Source: JAUNSR01 sp036655355 (GTDB taxonomy: Bacteria > Bacteroidota > Bacteroidia > Bacteroidales > JAUNSR01). From it: a stretch of DNA of 64,000 nucleotides. The stretch is taken from NCBI GenBank assembly GCA_036655355.1, contig JAVVQG010000009.1, forward strand, positions 1 through 64,000, written 5' to 3'. The translations under genes were made by a program, and so were the position numbers. This document shows positions 41,943-50,643 of this stretch, one piece after another (positions within the stretch are counted from its first letter, which is position 1; every line of letters starts with the position of its first letter). Under the pieces are notes generated by a model that saw only the letters and a list, made by a program, of their open reading frames with translations, was not told the DNA's origin and did not search any database.

Positions 41943-43061
41943 CTACCTTTTTCTATAACTCAAAACTGCCCAAATGCTCAGAAAGAGAGCAATTCCTAAC
42001 AACATCATTATTTGTGTTATCAAATCCTTCATCTCACTACCCATCAAATATATCGCACGCATCGCTTCCATATAAAATCGTAAAGGACTGAACCATGTAA
42101 TGATTCTTGCCCAAATGGGCATACTTGCGATTGGAGTAAACAAACCGCTCAATAAAATAAAAACAATCAGAAAGAAAAACATTACAAACATAGCCTGCTG
42201 CATTGTACGCGAATAGTTTGAAATAACCAGTCCCAGTCCCGAAATCGCCCATATAAATAAGATTGCGAAAAAATAAAGATTAATTACATTCCCTTCGGGA
42301 AATAGACCGTATATAAACCATCCTAGGAAAATAGCAAATGTAAACACCCCTAAACCAAGTACCCAATAAGGGATGAGTTTAGATAAGATAAACATAGGTT
42401 TAGAAACCGGAGTTACATTCATTTGCTCGATTGTTCCTTTCTCTTTTTCTCCTACAATGTTTAAAGCAGGTAAAAAACCACAGATTAATGTAAGAATAAT
42501 TACCATGAATGCTGGGATCATAAATACTTTATAATCAAGATAAGGATTGTAGCAATTAATTTGCAACACATTAATAACCGGCGCCTTATAATATCCTTTA
42601 AAACTATTTTCGTCAGCAATCTCTTTCCCAAATTCAGTCGAAATTGAAGATAAATAGGCTCCTCCAAGGCCACCCTTTATTCCATCTACAGCATTTGCAG
42701 TGACGGAGACCTGTGAAAAGTGATTCTTAATAAGTTCCCGATCGAATGCCTCTGGTATTTCCAATATAACATCCACATTTCCATGTTCCATTTCTTGCAC
42801 TGCATCATCATAACCGTCCATCTGTGACACCATTTTAAAATAACCCGATGCAAAAGCTTTTTGTACTAATCGCGATGAATATACCCCTTTCGAATTATCC
42901 ACTATACTCAGATTCAAGTGCTTCACCTCTAGATTAACAGCCCATGGAAACACCAGTAAAATCATTAAAGGATAAAAAAGAAGAAACTGCGGAAGAAAAG
43001 GATTGCGTCTGAACTGTTTAAATTCCTTTTCAAGTAAATATCGTAAGACCATATTATTCAA
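41943..43061 (-). CDS. ABC-2 type exporter permease (second)
   Basis: A 372-residue inner-membrane protein: N-terminal helix (about 20-40), a periplasmic segment to about 175, then five helices. KEKGTIEQMNVTPVSK at about 211-226 is the typical ABC-2 cytoplasmic loop. Similar to YbhR/YhhJ/YbhS permeases. It overlaps the upstream permease gene by 8 bases and is last in the TolC-HlyD-ABC operon. With its partner it would form the heterodimeric channel. Substrate unknown (drugs or lipids in the family). Confidence 0.9.
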   Translation of the reverse strand: MNNMVLRYLLEKEFKQFRRNPFLPQFLLFYPLMILLVFPWAVNLEVKHLNLSIVDNSKGVYSSRLVQKAFASGYFKMVSQMDGYDDAVQEMEHGNVDVILEIPEAFDRELIKNHFSQVSVTANAVDGIKGGLGGAYLSSISTEFGKEIADENSFKGYYKAPVINVLQINCYNPYLDYKVFMIPAFMVIILTLICGFLPALNIVGEKEKGTIEQMNVTPVSKPMFILSKLIPYWVLGLGVFTFAIFLGWFIYGLFPEGNVINLYFFAILFIWAISGLGLVISNYSRTMQQAMFVMFFFLIVFILLSGLFTPIASMPIWARIITWFSPLRFYMEAMRAIYLMGSEMKDLITQIMMLLGIALFLSIWAVLSYRKR

Positions 43062-44166
43062 GCCGATTTTTAAATTTTCGAATGCTCACATACAGTAATA
43101 TAACAGCCATTATACTAAGAATAAGAATTTCTTTACCAACATAAGCGATTCCTAGTCCCTCAATCATAATTCTTCGTACGGCACTTATATACCATTTCGC
43201 AGGAATTAAGTGCGAAAAATATTGCAGTTCCGGAGGCATATTTTCGATAGGGAAAATCATACCTGAAAATACGATGATCGGCATCATCAAAACAGCTCCA
43301 GAAATCATCATTCCCGCTACCTGAGTTTTTACGAATGTAGAGATCAGCAATCCCAAGGCAAGTGAAACTAATATAAATAATAACGAGACTAGAATCAACA
43401 GATAAAGATTACCGTGAATCGGTACTTCTAATGCAAAAACGGATAAGAGGAGAATAGAAACAAGATTAAGACAAGAGAGTATAAAATAGGGCACCCCCTT
43501 TGCCGTTATTACCAAGATAGGACGCACAGGCGAAACTAGCAACATTTCCATCGTTCCGTGTTCTTTCTCGCGAACAATCGAAAGAGATGTCATCATCGCA
43601 CAAATGAGCATAAGAATCATCCCCATAACACCCGGTACAAAATTATAAGCAGACTTCATACCTGGGTTATATAAGAGTTTAAGCGTCGGCATGACACCGA
43701 TTACATTATTTATATTGTTATCTATATCAGAAGATATCTCATTGAAAATCTGTCTTATATAAGACACCGCTATCTCAGATGTATTTGCATCCGTAGCATT
43801 TGCAATAATCTGAACTGAAGCTCCTCGACCATTCATCAGGTTTGCCTCGAATTCATCATCAAAAACCAGTGCCATATCAATTTCATTCCTACGAAGAAGA
43901 GACTCGCTCAGATGAGGTTGTGTAAATAGATATCTTACTTTAAAATTTTGATTAGCATCAATACGGTCACTTATTTTTCGTATTAACTCAGTGGGATGAG
44001 GTGTCATGACTGCAATACGAACATTCTTAACCTCGTTCGAAATTGCAAAACCAAATAATATAATTTCTATGACCGGCATGCCTAGAAGAATCAACATCGT
44101 TCGGGGATCACGAAATATATGATAGAATTCTTTTCTCACAAATGCCCAGAATGCTTTCATTTCCAT
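43054..44166 (-). CDS. ABC-2 type exporter permease (first)
   Basis: A 370-residue paralogue of the next gene with the same topology. The loop KEHGTMEMLLVSPVRP at about 204-219 marks the ABC-2 (YbhS-like) family. The N-terminal AFWAFVRKEFYHIFRDPRT is typical. It is fifth in the six-gene operon, 56 bases after the second ATPase. Membrane helices and length are normal. Confidence 0.9.
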   Translation of the reverse strand: MEMKAFWAFVRKEFYHIFRDPRTMLILLGMPVIEIILFGFAISNEVKNVRIAVMTPHPTELIRKISDRIDANQNFKVRYLFTQPHLSESLLRRNEIDMALVFDDEFEANLMNGRGASVQIIANATDANTSEIAVSYIRQIFNEISSDIDNNINNVIGVMPTLKLLYNPGMKSAYNFVPGVMGMILMLICAMMTSLSIVREKEHGTMEMLLVSPVRPILVITAKGVPYFILSCLNLVSILLLSVFALEVPIHGNLYLLILVSLLFILVSLALGLLISTFVKTQVAGMMISGAVLMMPIIVFSGMIFPIENMPPELQYFSHLIPAKWYISAVRRIMIEGLGIAYVGKEILILSIMAVILLYVSIRKFKNRLE

Positions 44167-44222
44167 CTATTTATCAGATTATACAATTTGATGCAAACTT
44201 CTTTCGTAATTTTGCAAGATAT

Positions 44223-44972
44223 TTATTCGGTTCTGACCGCCTTCTGTGCCAAACGATAAAACACACCCTCCATGGAATGAGCTTCATATGTATTTTTTAG
44301 ATTCTGAGGCGAATCCAAAGCCTCAATACGTCCGTCCACCATAATCGACACACGGTCACAATATTCAGCTTCATCCATATAATGAGTCGTAACAAATACA
44401 GTAATACCTTGCGTTGCAGCATTATAAATTAGTTCCCAAAACTGCCTTCGAACTGCGGGATCAACTCCTCCGGTAGGTTCATCAAGAAATACGATTTCCG
44501 GATCGTGTAAAATAGCAACAGAAAATGCCAATTTCTGTTTCCATCCCAAAGGAAGATCCGCTACAAGGATATTCCGTTCCGATTTTAGTCCCAGTTCATC
44601 CAGTAAATGCTCCATTTTTACTTTTATTTCATGAGATTTTAAGCCATATATACCGGCAAAAAGACGAATATTCTCCCACACTTTTAAATCCTCATACAAA
44701 GAAAACTTCTGACTCATATATCCGATATGACGTTTTATCTTTTCCGACTGCGTACAGATATCATAGCCAGCCACCATCCCTTGTCCTTTGCTGGGTTTGC
44801 TCAATCCGCATAGAATACGCATTGCTGTTGTCTTACCTGCTCCATTGGCACCAAGAAACCCGAATACTTCGCCTCTCCGTACTTGGAATGAGATATTATC
44901 TACAGCTATGAAAGAACCAAACCTTTTTGTAAGATTCTCAATCACAATCACGTTCTCTTTAAAATTTTCCAC
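44223..44972 (-). CDS. ABC exporter ATPase (second of two)
   Basis: A 249-residue ABC ATPase with Walker A GANGAGKTT (residues 39-47) and Walker B IVFLDEPTGGVDP. The signature motif is degenerate: VADLPLGWKQKLAFS in place of LSGGxxQ, which suggests an asymmetric ATPase pair with the first. In E. coli YbhF the two ATPases are fused; here they are separate genes, 69 bases apart. Confidence 0.88.
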   Translation of the reverse strand: MENFKENVIVIENLTKRFGSFIAVDNISFQVRRGEVFGFLGANGAGKTTAMRILCGLSKPSKGQGMVAGYDICTQSEKIKRHIGYMSQKFSLYEDLKVWENIRLFAGIYGLKSHEIKVKMEHLLDELGLKSERNILVADLPLGWKQKLAFSVAILHDPEIVFLDEPTGGVDPAVRRQFWELIYNAATQGITVFVTTHYMDEAEYCDRVSIMVDGRIEALDSPQNLKNTYEAHSMEGVFYRLAQKAVRTE

Positions 44973-45041
44973 GTCAATAACATTATGTTTATATACTACG
45001 TTTCGAACTCACACTCCATAAAGGTGCTATGAATGGTATTT

Positions 45042-45959
45042 CTAATCATTTTCTGCAGCTAATTTCATATAGCAATCCTCTATACCTGGTTCTATTGACG
45101 TTATTTGCACATTAGTAAACCCCTGTTGCAGTAATTCAACAAGAAGTTGGTCGGGTTCTCCCCCAAAAATCACATGATGGGAATCTCCAAATGAAAAAGC
45201 AGAACGTACACATCTTATTTTGCGCAAGGAAATAAGTATCGCTCCCATATTTTCACCTCGAACAGCATACAATTTCTCTCCGAATTTACTTTTTAAACCC
45301 TCCGGAGTATCTATGGTGAGTAATTTTCCTTTTTTTAGCAACGCGACACGGTCGCACAAACGAGTTTCATCCATATAAGGGGTAGAAACAAGAATAGTTA
45401 CACCTTTACATTTTAGAGCTAGAAGCATATCCCAAAATTCTCGGCGTGAAACCGGATCAACACCTGTTGTAGGTTCATCAAGAAAAAGCACATCCGGCCT
45501 ATGAATCAGAGCACAACAGAGTGCTAGTTTCTGCTTCATCCCTCCCGATAGATCGCTGGCTTTTCTGTCAGAAAATCTCTCTATATGTTTATAAATCGGA
45601 GCAATAAGCTCTTTATTTTGAAAAATAGTCGTTCCGAAAAGCGTTGCAAAAAGGGTAAGATTCTCCTTAACGGACAGATCCTGATAGAGTGAAAAACGGC
45701 CTGGCATGTACCCCACATTCTTACGAATCTCCTTAAATTGTTTCACCACATCAAATCCTGCCACGTAAGCACTTCCGGAATCTGGCAGAATGAGGGTAGT
45801 AAGAATTCGAAACAAAGTACTCTTTCCAGCACCATCAGGACCGATGAGAGCAAAAATTTCCCCTTTGGAAGCGGCGAAGGATACGTTATCAAGTGCCTTT
45901 GCCATTCCGTAGCTTTTGGAAATGCCTTCTACAACGATATTATTTTCTAACACAGCCAT
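45042..45959 (-). CDS. ABC exporter ATPase (first of two)
   Basis: A 305-residue ABC ATPase with Walker A GPDGAGKST, a good signature LSGGMKQKLAL and Walker B VLFLDEPTTGVDP. The C-terminal 70 residues are the extension typical of drug or lipid exporter ATPases. It starts two bases after the HlyD-like gene, so it is translationally linked. It likely pairs with the ATPase at 44223 in one exporter. Confidence 0.9.
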   Translation of the reverse strand: MAVLENNIVVEGISKSYGMAKALDNVSFAASKGEIFALIGPDGAGKSTLFRILTTLILPDSGSAYVAGFDVVKQFKEIRKNVGYMPGRFSLYQDLSVKENLTLFATLFGTTIFQNKELIAPIYKHIERFSDRKASDLSGGMKQKLALCCALIHRPDVLFLDEPTTGVDPVSRREFWDMLLALKCKGVTILVSTPYMDETRLCDRVALLKKGKLLTIDTPEGLKSKFGEKLYAVRGENMGAILISLRKIRCVRSAFSFGDSHHVIFGGEPDQLLVELLQQGFTNVQITSIEPGIEDCYMKLAAEND

Positions 45960-45961
45960 TT

Positions 45962-46861
45962 TTAAAATTTTACATGACCATACATTCCTATCTTTATTTC
46001 TCCGTCATTCTGTAGAGCTATTTTAACGGGATATACCAAATTGGCCCGCTCATTATCCGTGAGAATTCCCTTGGGAGTAAATTCCGCTTTGTTACCAATA
46101 TACGAGACCCTTCCGTTATACTCCTTCATTTGTCCGCCACCATAATCCGCATAAACGGCAACGGATTGTCCTAAGCGAACCGCTTTTAGTTGTTCGGAAG
46201 TAACATAAGCTCTCAGGAAAGGACGCGAAATATCTCCGAGCTTAAATAGCGGAGTTCCAATATTGGCTAATTCACCGGTTTGAGCATATTTTGAGAGAAC
46301 AAATCCATTAACCGGTACAATTATTCTACATTTTGCAAGCTGATCCTCTATGCGAGCAATCTGAATTGAAATAGCATCACTTTCCTCGTTGATACTTTCA
46401 TTTCCTTTCTTTAAAATTGATATTTTGGCATCAAGTTCTTTTTGAAGTACATGTAACTGAGAGGTTAAATCATCTACCTGCTTACGTGTGGCCGCACCAT
46501 TCTTAAACAAGGTTTCGAACCGTTCTTTCTCCTGCATTTGTTTTTTTATTTGGACTTTCAAGGAACTTATCTGAGTCGATATATCAGTCTCTTTGCTTCT
46601 AACAGAACGATTACTAGCCACAAGTTGTAATTTTTGCAGATAAAGCTGTATCGAATCAATGATCCCCACTAATTCTCCAATTTTCAGCTGGTCTCCTTCT
46701 TCTAGATCTAAGCGTAAAATTTTCCCCTGAACTTCAGAGGATACAATGACTTCGGTAACTTCGAAAGTACCCGAAGCATCATACTTCATCTTTTTTGAAT
46801 TACAAGCGATAAAAGAAGCAAATAAGACTAATGCTATAAATATTCTATTCATTTGTAACAT
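45962..46861 (-). CDS. HlyD-family periplasmic adaptor lipoprotein
   Basis: A 299-residue adaptor linking the inner-membrane exporter to TolC. The N-terminal signal ends in a lipobox (ASFIACNSK), so it is probably lipid-anchored rather than a membrane-helix HlyD. Then come a biotinyl-lipoyl half (VIVSSEVQGKILRLDLEEGDQL), a coiled hairpin (about 75-165), and beta-barrel parts. It overlaps the TolC gene by 17 bases, or 8 if the later Met is used. Confidence 0.9.
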   Translation of the reverse strand: MLQMNRIFIALVLFASFIACNSKKMKYDASGTFEVTEVIVSSEVQGKILRLDLEEGDQLKIGELVGIIDSIQLYLQKLQLVASNRSVRSKETDISTQISSLKVQIKKQMQEKERFETLFKNGAATRKQVDDLTSQLHVLQKELDAKISILKKGNESINEESDAISIQIARIEDQLAKCRIIVPVNGFVLSKYAQTGELANIGTPLFKLGDISRPFLRAYVTSEQLKAVRLGQSVAVYADYGGGQMKEYNGRVSYIGNKAEFTPKGILTDNERANLVYPVKIALQNDGEIKIGMYGHVKF

Positions 46862-48104
46862 ATTTCATCTGATAAAGTGTGTATAATAATTGAATTTGAT
46901 GGTAAGATTTATTACGACGCGCCATATTTTCATCTGTCAGATCTTTCAACAGATCGGTCACATCGATAACGCCGTTCTTCAATTTTGATTCCGATGATCT
47001 ACATATACTGCTCCGCAATTCAATTATTTCGTCGTCCTTCCGAAGCAATTCCATCTGATTCAGCCATTCCCGCTTCAGACGCATCAGTTTCAAATCCTCA
47101 TTAAACTGAAAAACACTTTTTGCTATAATCAGGTTTCTCCGTGCAGTTTCAATCATCTTTTTATCATTCTGAAACGTATAAAGGGCGCTGATATTCCAAG
47201 TAAGCCGGATGCCCCCCACATAATAGAAAGAGAAATCATCTTTAAGCAGATCTAATCCGGGACGACCATATCCGATTCGGGCAAAGAGATTTATGACGGG
47301 TAATATTTTTGCGTCAGCTAGCTTTCTTTCAACATCCAACTTAAGTTCAGAGGTATTCAATGAAATAAATTCAGGTCTTCTGAAGAAGCTATTGTTTTGA
47401 GGCGGGGGTATCGAATTCGGCATAGAAATGCCTTGAGGCAATGGTATTCCGATAAACTTTTCAAGCATATCAAGGTAAGCATTTCTTGAAGAAATAAATT
47501 TATCTTCTTGTTGTTTGATTTCCAGCAACATAACTGACAATTCTTGTACATCTCGCTCTGTTGCGATTCCAAACTTGAGATACTCCTTAACTCGGCGCAA
47601 ATTTCGATTCAACTCCTCCTGCAACAAGAGGTTATTGGCTAATTGCTCTTCAAAGAGAAGTATACCAAAATATAACTCATTTATCCTGCTTTTGATTTGA
47701 TACAAATCAGCTTCCAGTTGTTTCTGTTCAAGTTCACCCGATATCCTGATTTGTTTTTTTTGAGCATCTACCTTACCACCATCCCAAATCAATTGTGAAG
47801 CTTCCAAATTCACCTGATATTGATCTTTACTCAGAGTTGGGACATTCAGACCCGGTATTTCAATGGGGAGGGACGTTACAGCGGATTGATAAGAAATGGC
47901 TGAGAATAATGAAGTTTGAGGCCAATAATTTCGCGAAGCATTTTCCAAAGACAGGTTAGTCGATTGTGATATAAGTTGGAATTGCTTTACTAGAGGGTAA
48001 TTTTCACGAGCTCTCTGCTGGCACTCGTCCAGTGTAATTTGTCCAAATAAATCGGCACACAAGAGCAACATAAAAAATAAGGTAAGAAGAATCCGTGCAT
48101 TCAT
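46845..48104 (-). CDS. TolC-family outer membrane efflux protein
   Basis: A 419-residue outer-membrane channel with a signal peptide (ending near LFGQ, residue 22) and two halves of long helices and barrel strands, as in the OEP family. First gene of the six-gene exporter operon, so this operon carries all parts from inner to outer membrane. A candidate -7 box (TAATTTTG, minus; plus 48161-48168) lies 57 bases upstream, but without a -33 box. Confidence 0.9.
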   Translation of the reverse strand: MNARILLTLFFMLLLCADLFGQITLDECQQRARENYPLVKQFQLISQSTNLSLENASRNYWPQTSLFSAISYQSAVTSLPIEIPGLNVPTLSKDQYQVNLEASQLIWDGGKVDAQKKQIRISGELEQKQLEADLYQIKSRINELYFGILLFEEQLANNLLLQEELNRNLRRVKEYLKFGIATERDVQELSVMLLEIKQQEDKFISSRNAYLDMLEKFIGIPLPQGISMPNSIPPPQNNSFFRRPEFISLNTSELKLDVERKLADAKILPVINLFARIGYGRPGLDLLKDDFSFYYVGGIRLTWNISALYTFQNDKKMIETARRNLIIAKSVFQFNEDLKLMRLKREWLNQMELLRKDDEIIELRSSICRSSESKLKNGVIDVTDLLKDLTDENMARRNKSYHQIQLLYTLYQMKYVTNE

Positions 48105-48160
48105 GGTATCAAGATTACTTAAAATGCTAAATGCTTGTTGAAATTTCTACCTACAAGATA

Positions 48161-48168
48161 CAAAATTA
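48161..48168 (-). promoter_or_regulatory. Candidate -7 box for the exporter operon
   Basis: CAAAATTA on plus reads TAATTTTG on minus. No good -33 box. Confidence 0.3.
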
Positions 48169-48202
48169 GAGTAACATTTTCATCACCGTCGTTTTAATAA
48201 AA

Positions 48203-48243
48203 GAGATCCGATTCGAGAGAAATATTCTCCCGAATCGGATCTC
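48203..48243 (-). terminator. Terminator upstream of the exporter operon
   Basis: Arms 48203-48221 and 48225-48243, 19 bp with one mismatch. On the minus strand it is followed by CTTTTATT. It would end leftward transcripts from eptA and insulate the tolC operon. Confidence 0.75.
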
Positions 48244-48331
48244 CTTATGCTTAATCTCTTCTTTATGGACGTAAACTGAATGTAAATAATCGAAAGGTTG
48301 TACTGCTCGTTATTAGATCAGAGAAGTATAT

Positions 48332-48392
48332 CCGTTAATTAACGGCTGATTTAAGTTAACAATTACCCCTTTGTTAACTAAATCGCGTTAAT
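48332..48392. promoter_or_regulatory. GTTAAC-box cluster
   Basis: A perfect 14-base palindrome CCGTTAATTAACGG (48332-48345), GTTAAC at 48355-48360 and 48373-48378, and GTTAAT at 48387-48392, upstream of the plus-strand promoter. A fifth GTTAAC lies at 48479-48484 inside the predicted RNA. Likely a regulator binding region. Confidence 0.5.
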
Positions 48393-48416
48393 TGGAGATT
48401 TTTTTAGCCGAAATCA

Positions 48417-48449
48417 TTTGGAAAAGCGTTTTCTACACCCTTATATTTG
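48417..48449 (+). promoter_or_regulatory. Promoter of the candidate small RNA
   Basis: TTTG (48417-48420), 21 bases, TATATTTG (48442-48449); predicted start near 48455. Confidence 0.6.
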
Positions 48450-48453
48450 CATC

Positions 48454-48527
48454 AGTTTTTCATGGTATTAGATTTAAGGTTAACAGAGAAGAGATCGTCG
48501 CGAGACGCTCTCTTCTTATTTTTTTAT
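48454..48527 (+). ncRNA. Candidate small RNA convergent with the eptA-like gene
   Basis: About 72 bases between a good promoter and a terminator-like hairpin: GAAGAGA (48488-48494), CGTC, GNRA loop GCGA, GACG, TCTCTTC (48509-48515), then TTATTTTTTT. The T run is only on the plus strand, so it does not serve the minus-strand eptA-like gene, whose stop is at 48533. No coding frame starts and stops inside it. Target unknown. A chance promoter match is the alternative. Confidence 0.45.
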
Positions 48528-48532
48528 CCCTA

Positions 48533-50311
48533 TCAGATTTTTATCTTCATCTTTTCAATCATTTCCCAATCCTGCTTTTTAAGACCAATCGTGAAAAAAT
48601 CCTCTGGCTCATCGTGCTCATCGATAAAATATCGCTTTCTTACTTCAAAAGATTCATTCACCAAAGAGTAGGTTTCATCTTTATAAAACGTATTTATGCG
48701 TGACAGATCAAGCATGGTATGAAACACTGCATTCGTACTTGCCGGTTGCAAACGATTATTAACCGCTGCATTATAATTGATCGGGAAAGCATTTTTGTAC
48801 TCCTCCGAGAACCACATCAGCAACGGAATATGAAGCTGATAATAAGTGGGAACAGGCGAACAGTGTAGAAACATTTTCCGTTCATCATCCATCAAATCCT
48901 CGCCATGATCAGAGAGGTACATCATCGAACTACAGACATTTGCGTCCTCTAATATTTGAATTATTCCATTCAATAACCGATCTACATTGCAAATCGTATT
49001 ATCGTAAGCATTCAGAAAGACAGGACGTTCTTTATATCGCAAAGCTCCTGCTTTATCAGGGGTAAAGAGGGCATTCTCAGGAGCATATCGCTGTGAATAC
49101 TCAAAATGAGATCCATAGGTATGAAATACGATCAGTAAAGGGTGATCCGACTCGTTCACCATCTTACTTATATAAGGAAGAGCCTCATTATCGTATCGAT
49201 GCCGATCATCTCCCTCCTCTTCCGAAATTCGGATTGTAGTGTCTGCTTCCGAAGCGAATGCATCGATAAAGGCACGGTCACGAATCTGATTCGAGATATA
49301 TGCTGTCTGAAATCCAGCTTCTTTAAAGGCAGTTATGAGACTTTTCTGCACATATACCCTATTGAAATCCTCGGCACAAGCACTTGAAAGTATCATCGGT
49401 ACGATCTTATGCGTAGTATTTCCCTGCGAAAGAACGTCTTTAAAAACGACGACATCATCTCTTTGTGACAACAATGGATTCGTTTGACGTCCATATCCGT
49501 ATAGTTGCCAATTGGCAGCACGACTGGTCTCTCCTACCACTAACACGTAAACTTCCCGTTGAGAAGAAGTTTCCTCTTTAACAGCGTTGAAAGTAAAATC
49601 TTTAGAAGTCTCTGGATAATTTACGGTTCGTATCAACTTATGGGTAGCGAAATTAAGATTATACAGCGCATTCACCGGATAGATATCATGATCTAATCTG
49701 AAAGGAAAACCTTTCGCATGGTTAATCAAAAGAGATCCTAAACCGATTATTGCAGGTATGAGGGCATAAATACAACTTTGTTTTGTGAAAGAAACCGGTA
49801 ATTTGCGCTTATTTATGATTGAATAGATACCCAATGCGGTTGCAGAAAAATAAAGGATGCAAGCCAACAAAACGGCCGGCCAAATCGTGCGCATCAATTC
49901 GCCTGATTCGCCAGCATCTGTAGTCACGATATTTAGAAACATATCGGGCGAGACGACGGATTCATTAAATAGATAGATCAGAACAAGTTGATATCCATTA
50001 ATCAAGAGTAAAATGAAGCAGATAATCAAAAAGTAACCCGGTTTTCTGAAAAGATTGAACAGCAAAACATAAACAGCCATTGGTAACATAACCGATGCAA
50101 TTCTCACCCAAACACTCATCGGCTCTGTCAATGCAAGTGCCATGCAAGGCAATAACATAATAAAAATAAACCAAAAATAGAGTGTTTGCTGGCGTAAAAA
50201 ACGAGTTTGTTTCGATTTCTGCGGCTCTATGCGGGATGAATCATCGATATTTTCATTTTCAGTCTTTGTTGTTTTTAGGAAACGGTAATTAAACCAATTC
50301 AGTAATTTCAT
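48533..50311 (-). CDS. EptA-like phosphoethanolamine transferase
   Basis: A 592-residue protein: five hydrophobic helices in the first 195 residues, then a periplasmic alkaline phosphatase-type domain. Catalytic elements are VVGETSRA with E261, the nucleophile Thr in SQGNTTHKIVP (T300 by alignment with EptA/MCR), LSDHGEDL and the later His in FLHCSPVP. The Cys pair that brackets the nucleophile in MCR/EptA (SCG and VPC) is missing. It likely adds phosphoethanolamine to lipid A or another glycolipid, lowering negative charge and polymyxin binding. Candidate -7 box at 50340-50347. Confidence 0.88.
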   Translation of the reverse strand: MKLLNWFNYRFLKTTKTENENIDDSSRIEPQKSKQTRFLRQQTLYFWFIFIMLLPCMALALTEPMSVWVRIASVMLPMAVYVLLFNLFRKPGYFLIICFILLLINGYQLVLIYLFNESVVSPDMFLNIVTTDAGESGELMRTIWPAVLLACILYFSATALGIYSIINKRKLPVSFTKQSCIYALIPAIIGLGSLLINHAKGFPFRLDHDIYPVNALYNLNFATHKLIRTVNYPETSKDFTFNAVKEETSSQREVYVLVVGETSRAANWQLYGYGRQTNPLLSQRDDVVVFKDVLSQGNTTHKIVPMILSSACAEDFNRVYVQKSLITAFKEAGFQTAYISNQIRDRAFIDAFASEADTTIRISEEEGDDRHRYDNEALPYISKMVNESDHPLLIVFHTYGSHFEYSQRYAPENALFTPDKAGALRYKERPVFLNAYDNTICNVDRLLNGIIQILEDANVCSSMMYLSDHGEDLMDDERKMFLHCSPVPTYYQLHIPLLMWFSEEYKNAFPINYNAAVNNRLQPASTNAVFHTMLDLSRINTFYKDETYSLVNESFEVRKRYFIDEHDEPEDFFTIGLKKQDWEMIEKMKIKI

Positions 50312-50339
50312 ATTTTTTTTTCATCAATAATAAACAGAC

Positions 50340-50347
50340 AAATTTAA
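50340..50347 (-). promoter_or_regulatory. Candidate -7 box for the eptA-like gene
   Basis: CAAATTTA on plus is TAAATTTG on minus, about 29 bases before the start codon. No clear -33 box. Confidence 0.35.
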
Positions 50348-50477
50348 CGTATTAAATCACACAAATACATTTCCGCGTTTAAAACTTTCGCTAAGGACCC
50401 ACCGCGTAGAAGCATTCAGATAGACATTTAACACAGAAAGGTAACCATTTGTTGCAATTGCATTCTATCTTAAACAG

Positions 50478-50525
50478 AAAAATCCGTTGATCAAGAGAAT
50501 AATTAATTCTCAAAACCAACGGATT
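50478..50525 (-). terminator. Terminator after the nitronate monooxygenase-like gene
   Basis: AATCCGTTG (50481-50489) pairs with CAACGGATT (50517-50525), and GAGAAT/ATTCTC pair inside. The minus strand continues TTTTTC. Confidence 0.75.
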
Positions 50526-50643
50526 AATAACACTTTCTTCCTTTCATATTAAGAAAATATCTTTTAAGATCGTTTCCTAATGAAAGTATTTTGGGATTAG
50601 ATCACTTCTACAAAAAGTATAGTCGAAAGATCAAAGGTATATT

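Noticed and set aside
48488..48525. Terminator of the eptA-like gene
   Set aside because: The T run lies on the plus-strand side. On the minus strand, the gene's own strand, no T run follows the stem.
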